A stretch of DNA of 64,000 nt from Actinomyces massiliensis 4401292. GTDB lineage: Bacteria; Actinomycetota; Actinomycetes; Actinomycetales; Actinomycetaceae. Under the pieces are notes generated by a model. It worked only from the letters and a program-made list of their open reading frames with translations, was not told the DNA's origin and searched no databases. The position numbers and the translations under genes are program-made. Positions 59,667-64,000 of this stretch are shown here, piece after piece; the first letter of the stretch is position 1; each line of letters begins with the position of its first letter. The DNA is taken from NCBI RefSeq assembly GCF_000269805.1, contig NZ_JH711483.1:100562-164561 (forward strand), given 5' to 3'.

Positions 59667-60710
59667 GTGCAGACTGCTCTGACTCGTATGGCCGCAGACG
59701 ATGGCGTCGGTCTGGCGCTGCGAACCTGGCTGCCCGACGGCATCGCCCCGCTGCGCACCGACGCCGCCTCCCGCGCTGAGCCATCAGGGCATGCTGGGCT
59801 TTCTGGGCATGCTGGGCATGCAGCCCCCGCCTCGGGCGGGCCGGCTTCCGGCTCCCGGGGCGGCGAGCCGTCTGCCGTCATCCAGATCGTTCACGGCATG
59901 ACCGAGCATTCGGCGCGCTACGAGCGCTTCGCAGTCGCCGCGGTGGGGGCCGGCTATGCCGTCGTCGCCGACGATCATCGCGGGCACGGCCTGACCGCCG
60001 CTCCCCGCCGCCTCGGGCACGTCGCCGACACTGACGGCTGGGAGCGCGTCCTGACCGACCTGTCCACCGTCTTCGACGCGGTGCGCGTCTCGTGGCCAGA
60101 CGCTCCCGTTGTCATGCTCGGCCACTCCTGGGGCTCCTTCCTGGTGCGGCTCCTCGCCGCGCGCCGAGGCGCGGATCTGGCGGGCATGATCGTCATGGGC
60201 ACGGGCGGTGATCCGGGAGCGGCCGGCCGGGCCGGGGCCGCGCTGGGCTCCATGCTGTGCGGTCTGAGAGGGCCGGCCGCCCCTGGGAAGGCACTGCACG
60301 CCCTGGTGATCGGCGGGTTCAACAGAGCCTTCGCCCCGACTCGCACCGAGGTCGATTGGCTCAGTCGCGACGAGACCGAGGTGGACGCCTATGCGGCTGA
60401 CCCTCTGTGCGGCTTCGTGTGTTCCAACGCCTTCTTCCGAGACCTGGCCGCCGGGCCGCACGCAGCGGCGAGATCCGCCGTCTACAGGGCGACGCCGGGG
60501 GACCTGCCCGTCCTGGTCGTCTCCGGCGGCCGGGACCCCGTGGGCTCGGGTGGGAGGGGGCCGCGCGAGGTGGCCGATGCCTACCGGCGCGCGGGCGTGC
60601 GCGACGTCGCCCTGAAGCTGTACCCCGGCGCGCGCCACGAAGTGCTCAACGAGATCAACCGCGACGAGGTCACCCGCGATCTGCTGGCCTGGATATCCGC
60701 GCGCCTCTGA
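59667..60710 (+). CDS. Alpha/beta hydrolase (monoacylglycerol lipase-like)
   Basis: A 347-residue serine hydrolase. It has IQIVHGMTEHSARYERFA (oxyanion region), VVADDHRGHGLTA, the nucleophile VMLGHSWGSFLVRLLA, the acid Asp in VSGGRDPVG and His in GARHEVLNE. The N-terminal insert between strands carries EPSGHAGLSGHAGHA from a 9-bp repeat. TATCCT (59655-59660) is 6 nt before the GTG at 59667, which favours this leaderless start over the ATG at 59688. It is divergent from the PLP gene, sharing a 55-bp promoter region. Confidence 0.88.
   Translation: MQTALTRMAADDGVGLALRTWLPDGIAPLRTDAASRAEPSGHAGLSGHAGHAAPASGGPASGSRGGEPSAVIQIVHGMTEHSARYERFAVAAVGAGYAVVADDHRGHGLTAAPRRLGHVADTDGWERVLTDLSTVFDAVRVSWPDAPVVMLGHSWGSFLVRLLAARRGADLAGMIVMGTGGDPGAAGRAGAALGSMLCGLRGPAAPGKALHALVIGGFNRAFAPTRTEVDWLSRDETEVDAYAADPLCGFVCSNAFFRDLAAGPHAAARSAVYRATPGDLPVLVVSGGRDPVGSGGRGPREVADAYRRAGVRDVALKLYPGARHEVLNEINRDEVTRDLLAWISARL
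59787..59822. repeat. 9-bp-period minisatellite (4 units) in the lipase gene
   Basis: Units gggcatgct, gggctttct, gggcatgct, gggcatgca encode the SGHAGLSGHAGHA insert. Confidence 0.7.
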
Positions 60711-60789
60711 GGAATCCCACAAAAGCCGCCGGTGGGAACCGGTGCACATGGCCGATGTGGTGGCGTTGGCGCTGACCTACGGTTGTGGC

Positions 60790-61413
60790 ATGGCAATGAA
60801 TCACTCTTCCTCCGCTCTGGACGCCGCTGCGGGCGCCGGCAGCCCTGATGCCCCTGACGTCGCCGCTGGTGCTGATAGCCGTATCGCGGCCCGCTCGCTT
60901 CCCGCGGTCCTCGCCCGTGAGATCGGACTGGTCGTGGCCGGCGCCGTTGCGCTGACCCTCATCGGCCAGGTCGCGCTGCCGCTGCCCTTCACGCCCGTGC
61001 CTGTCACGCTCGGCACTCTGGCCGCGCTCGGCGTCGGCGGCGTGCTCGGCGGCCGTCGGGCTCTCGGCTCGGTCGCCCTCTACGCGGCTGCCGCCGCGGC
61101 CGGCGCGCCGGTTCTGGCGGGCTGGAGCAGTGGCGTGACCAGCTCCTTCGGCTACGTGCTGGGCTACGCCCTGGCCGCCGTCGTCGCCGGATACGCGCTG
61201 TCTCGCACCGCCGACGGCGCCCGGCGCCCGCTCCTGGTCCGTCTCGCCCTGATGCTGCTCGCCTCCGCCGTCGTCTACATCCCCGGCCTGATCTGGCTCA
61301 AGGTCGCCACCGGTGCCGCCTGGAACACGGCCTTCGTGCTGGGACTGGCGCCCTTCGTCATCGGCGATGTCCTGAAGTCGGTCGTCGCCGCGCTGCTGCC
61401 CTCGCGCCGCTGA
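60790..61413 (+). CDS. bioY: Biotin transporter substrate-binding subunit
   Basis: A 207-residue membrane S-component with six hydrophobic segments. The BioY signatures are LTLIGQVALPLPFTPVPVTL (PVPxTxQ-like biotin loop) and GGVLGGRRALGSVALYAAAA AAGAPV, ending LGLAPFVIGDVLKSVVAALL (FxxGDxxK). TACGGT (60778-60783) ends 6 nt before the ATG at 60790, supporting a leaderless start. No bioM/bioN ATPase lies beside it, so it would use a shared ECF module or work alone. Confidence 0.92.
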   Translation: MAMNHSSSALDAAAGAGSPDAPDVAAGADSRIAARSLPAVLAREIGLVVAGAVALTLIGQVALPLPFTPVPVTLGTLAALGVGGVLGGRRALGSVALYAAAAAAGAPVLAGWSSGVTSSFGYVLGYALAAVVAGYALSRTADGARRPLLVRLALMLLASAVVYIPGLIWLKVATGAAWNTAFVLGLAPFVIGDVLKSVVAALLPSRR

Positions 61414-61448
61414 CGGGCGGTCGGGCGGCTCCCTGGTCGCCGTTGCGC

Positions 61449-61486
61449 TCAAGCGGGTCGGGTCTCGCCAGGCCGGGCCCGCTTGA
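61449..61486 (+). terminator. Probable terminator after bioY
   Basis: TCAAGCGGG (61449-61457) pairs with CCCGCTTGA (61478-61486) about 36 bp after the stop. GC-rich inner bases can extend the stem. Confidence 0.5.
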
Positions 61487-61533
61487 AACGCCCTGTAGAT
61501 CCCCGCCGGCTCACCGGCAATCGAGATGAGTCG

Positions 61534-61554
61534 TCCGCACGGCCGACGTGCGGA
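61534..61554 (+). promoter_or_regulatory. Hairpin overlapping the Shine-Dalgarno of the BASS gene
   Basis: TCCGCAC and GTGCGGA (7-nt loop) pair directly over the start of the GGAGGAGGA ribosome site, 14 bp before the ATG at 61568. This could damp or regulate translation. Confidence 0.4.
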
Positions 61555-61567
61555 GGAGGACAGAAGC

Positions 61568-62680
61568 ATGACTGCCCCCGAATCCCAGAATTCCCACAGT
61601 TCCCGCGGCTCCGCCAGTTCCCGCAGCTCCGCCAGCTCCGACAGTTCCCGCAGCTCCGCCAGCAGCGACCCCGGCGCCGAGGACCGCTCCGCCCGCACTG
61701 CCGTCACCGTCTTCCCGGTCCTCATCCTGGCCGCCTTCGCGGTTGCGCTGCTCGTGCCGACGCAGCTCTCGCCGCTGTCGGCGGGAACCAACTACGCCCT
61801 GGGCATCATCATGTTCGGCATGGGCCTGACCCTGACCCCGCCGGACTTCGCGCTCGTCGTGAAGCGGCCGCTGCCGGTGCTGGTCGGCGTCGTCGCCCAG
61901 TTCGTCATCATGCCGACGCTCGCCTGGGTGCTCGCCAAGGCCTTCCAACTCGATCCGATGCTCGCCGCGGGAGTGATCCTCGTCGGCTGCGCGCCGGGCG
62001 GCACCTCCTCCAACGTCATCTCCTACCTCGCCAGAGGTGATGTGGCGCTCAGCGTCACGATGACCTCCATCTCGACCCTGCTCGCCCCGCTCATGACGCC
62101 ACTGCTCACGCAGTGGCTCGCCGGCCAGTACATGCCCGTGGACGCCGGGTCCATGGCCATGAGCATCGTGCGCATGGTGCTCGTGCCCGTTGTCGGCGGC
62201 CTGATCGTCCGGGTGCTGTTCAGCGGGTTCGTCGAGAGGATCCTGCCGGCCATGCCGTGGGTCTCGGTGCTCGGCATCTGCTATGTGGTCCTCGCCGTCG
62301 TCTCCAAGTCCGCCACGACGATCCTGTCCGCCGGTCTGCTGGTTCTGCTCGTGGTCGCCTGCCACAACGTGCTGGGCTATCTGCTCGGCTACGGCGCCGG
62401 ACGGATCCTGGGACGCGACGCCCGCGTGTGCCGGACCATCTCCATCGAGGTCGGCATGCAGAACTCGGGGCTGGCCGCCACCTTGGCGGGGACGTACTTC
62501 TCGCCCGAGGCGGCCCTGCCCGGTGCCGTCTTCTCCACATGGCACAATCTGTCCGGCGCCGTGCTCGCCGCGGTCTACCGCCGTCGTGATGCTGCTGTTG
62601 CTCCCGCGCCGGCCGCTCCGGCATCGCCCGTGGACGCGCAGGAGGGCGGGACGCCCGCCCCGTCATCCCCGGCGGACTGA
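61568..62680 (+). CDS. BASS-family sodium symporter (bile acid:sodium symporter-like)
   Basis: A 370-residue transporter with about ten membrane segments. It has ALGIIMFGMGLTLTPPDFAL, VILVGCAPGGTSSNVISYLA RGDVALSV (the crossover motif CAPGGxxSN) and RTISIEVGMQNSGLAATLA (GMQNSGL), both hallmark sequences. The N-terminal 40 residues (HSSRGSASSRSSASSDSSR) come from a nine-unit 9-bp repeat. GGAGGAGGA precedes the ATG. The substrate may be pantoate, pyruvate-like acids or other organic anions. Confidence 0.92.
   Translation: MTAPESQNSHSSRGSASSRSSASSDSSRSSASSDPGAEDRSARTAVTVFPVLILAAFAVALLVPTQLSPLSAGTNYALGIIMFGMGLTLTPPDFALVVKRPLPVLVGVVAQFVIMPTLAWVLAKAFQLDPMLAAGVILVGCAPGGTSSNVISYLARGDVALSVTMTSISTLLAPLMTPLLTQWLAGQYMPVDAGSMAMSIVRMVLVPVVGGLIVRVLFSGFVERILPAMPWVSVLGICYVVLAVVSKSATTILSAGLLVLLVVACHNVLGYLLGYGAGRILGRDARVCRTISIEVGMQNSGLAATLAGTYFSPEAALPGAVFSTWHNLSGAVLAAVYRRRDAAVAPAPAAPASPVDAQEGGTPAPSSPAD
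61586..61666. repeat. 9-bp-period minisatellite (9 units) at the BASS N-terminus
   Basis: Units cagaattcc, cacagttcc, cgcggctcc, gccagttcc, cgcagctcc, gccagctcc, gacagttcc, cgcagctcc, gccagcagc. Confidence 0.78.
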
Positions 62681-62727
62681 GCCGATCAGCCGGACTCCCG
62701 CTGCGGGACTCGCCGTAGGGTGAGTCC

Positions 62728-63888
62728 ATGAACGCCGCACGACCCGTGCTGTCCGTCCTCGATCTCGTGCCGGTCTCGGCCGGGCGCACCCGCGCCGATG
62801 CCCTGAGCGAGATGCTGGAGCTGGCCCGCACCGCCGACGAGGCCGGCTATGCCCGCTACTGGCTCGCGGAGCACCACGGCTCCACGACCTACCTCTCCTC
62901 GGCTACGACCGTTCTCATGGGGCAGGTGCTCGCCGCCACCAGGCGCATCGGGGTCGCCAGCGGCGGCATCATGCTGCCCAACCACGCTCCGCTGGTGATC
63001 GCCGAGCAGATCGGCACGCTCGCCACGCTTCATCCCGGCCGCGTGGGGCTGGGGCTGGGGCGCGCGCCGGGCACCGACCCTTTGACCGCGGCGGCTCTGC
63101 GGCGGCGCAAGGCCGATCCCTCCCGCTTCGCCGACGAGGTTCTGGAGACCCTGGCCTACCTCGGCGCCATTCCCGACGACGTGCTGGGGACGGTGCCCGG
63201 GTCGCTCCTGCCGCCGTCGGGCGAGGGCGTGGGCCAGGGCGGCGCCGTGGACGCCCTGACCGCCGCCTCGGAGCGGCATGTGCGCGCCATCCCGGGCGAG
63301 GGCACCGCCCCGACCGCCTGGATCCTCGGCTCGTCGGTCAATGGTGCGCGCGTCGCCGGCACGCTCGGGCTCCCCTTCGTCGTCGCCTCGCACTTCGCGC
63401 CCTCCCAGGCGGAGGCCGCCATTACGACGTACCGCAGCCATTTCAGCCAGTCCAGCCATTTCAGCCAGTCCAGCCGATCCGGCCAGTCCAGTCGGGGCGC
63501 GGGGAGCGACGGCGCCCGCCCGCTCTCCCGGGACGGCGCGCCTCATGTGGCGGCGGGCGTCAACGCCGTCGTCGCCCCGAAGCAGGAGGAGGCGGAAAGA
63601 CTGTTCTCCACGGCCATGGCGGCCGCCGCGCGCATTGTCGGCGGCAGGCCGGCGCCGCTGGACGCGCCCGACGACGATCCGCGGGCCTGGCGCGCCCTGG
63701 CGGGAGGGCGCGAGGACGTCGTCGAGGCGTCCATGGGGCTGTCCTTCGTCGGCACCCCCGACGTCGTGGCCGCGGGCATCCGTGAGCTGGCCTCGCGCTG
63801 GGGCCTGGAGGAGATCCTGGTGGTCACCTATGCTCATGACGCCGTCGCGCGTCGGCGCTCCTACGAATTGCTCGCGGCCGCCTGGTGA
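62728..63888 (+). CDS. LLM-class flavin-dependent oxidoreductase
   Basis: A 386-residue luciferase-like monooxygenase of the YhbW/MsnO8 group. It has LSVLDLVPVSAGRTRADAL, YARYWLAEHHGSTTYLSSAT, IGVASGGIMLPNHAPLVIAE QIGTLATLHPGRVGLGLGRA PGTD and the end GLEEILVVTYAHD. Near residues 236-258 a 9-bp repeat inserts HFSQSSHFSQSSRSGQSSRG. TAGGGT (62716-62721) lies 6 nt before the ATG, so a leaderless message is likely. The substrate is unknown. The last 112 bp of the window (63889-64000) hold no gene that I can see. Confidence 0.9.
   Translation: MNAARPVLSVLDLVPVSAGRTRADALSEMLELARTADEAGYARYWLAEHHGSTTYLSSATTVLMGQVLAATRRIGVASGGIMLPNHAPLVIAEQIGTLATLHPGRVGLGLGRAPGTDPLTAAALRRRKADPSRFADEVLETLAYLGAIPDDVLGTVPGSLLPPSGEGVGQGGAVDALTAASERHVRAIPGEGTAPTAWILGSSVNGARVAGTLGLPFVVASHFAPSQAEAAITTYRSHFSQSSHFSQSSRSGQSSRGAGSDGARPLSRDGAPHVAAGVNAVVAPKQEEAERLFSTAMAAAARIVGGRPAPLDAPDDDPRAWRALAGGREDVVEASMGLSFVGTPDVVAAGIRELASRWGLEEILVVTYAHDAVARRRSYELLAAAW
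63436..63498. repeat. 9-bp-period minisatellite (7 units) in the LLM gene
   Basis: Units agccatttc, agccagtcc, agccatttc, agccagtcc, agccgatcc, ggccagtcc, agtcggggc; units 1-2 and 3-4 are an exact duplication. Confidence 0.78.
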
Positions 63889-64000
63889 TGTCGGCCCGAT
63901 CGGCGGGAACCGGAAAGCAGAAGGCGGGAACCGGAGGCCAAAAACATAAGTATGCGCCTGAATGTGTCCATGGGATTACCGGATGGTGTTTACTATCATC

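Overview
The window is GC-rich DNA from a Gram-positive actinobacterium. The most likely source is the family Actinomycetaceae (Actinomyces or a close relative). Supporting signs are an LPxTG-type cell-wall protein, DtxR/IdeR-like iron boxes, a TPP-riboswitch thiamine operon, GTG/TTG starts, and many start codons placed 6-7 nt after a TANNNT hexamer, which is the layout of leaderless transcripts. The genus is inferred; no rRNA gene is present.

Layout. 1-9.7 kb holds two type II toxin-antitoxin pairs, two TetR regulators each next to a drug-type MFS exporter, an iron-box-controlled siderophore-interacting reductase, a TcmP-like methyltransferase, and remnants of a PEP-synthase-like gene and a Fic gene. 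9.7-22.6 kb is a lineage-specific accessory region. It has four paralogues of a duplicated-half polytopic membrane protein, two signal-anchored propeller-like proteins divergently paired with them, an RCC1-repeat protein, and two near-identical IS5-like elements with 3-bp target duplications. One insertion splits a recent segmental duplication of about 1 kb. 22.7-24 kb encodes a family-1 glycosyltransferase.

24.3-32.9 kb is an integrative mobilizable element. In order it carries a large serine recombinase, small HTH proteins, a HUH-helicase Rep resembling CRESS-type Reps, a MobC-like protein, a relaxase overlapping a MobB-like gene, and a CmtR-like metal sensor with a P1B metal ATPase. It sits inside an already decaying flavin-dependent oxidoreductase gene, and the two gene halves rejoin in frame across its ends. 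The same pseudogene carries a second insert (33268-33626) with terminal inverted repeats and mirrored 20-bp arrays.

33.8-37.1 kb holds an unknown gene and a MinD/ParA-like ATPase with a long Pro/Ala/Ser linker. 37.4-43.2 kb is a ferric-siderophore uptake operon (binding protein, two permeases, ATPase, esterase) behind a DtxR-type box. 43.3-49.1 kb carries a sortase-anchored CAP protein, an acetyltransferase, an M48 protease, a PTH2-like hydrolase, a GtrA protein and a HAD hydrolase. 49.2-53.8 kb is the thiamine operon (riboswitch, thiD-tenA fusion, MFS, thiM, thiE). 53.9-64 kb holds metabolic genes: M18 aminopeptidase, old-yellow-enzyme reductase, patatin, NUDIX, PLP enzyme, lipase, BioY, BASS transporter and an LLM oxidoreductase.

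Three sequence-level themes cut across the genes. First, at least 18 degenerate tandem arrays have an exact 9-bp period, in coding and non-coding DNA alike; they create three-residue repeat inserts in otherwise ordinary proteins. Second, 19-22-bp-period arrays built on a GAGRTCG/GGTCGTA core lie at convergent gene junctions. Third, leaderless starts are frequent.
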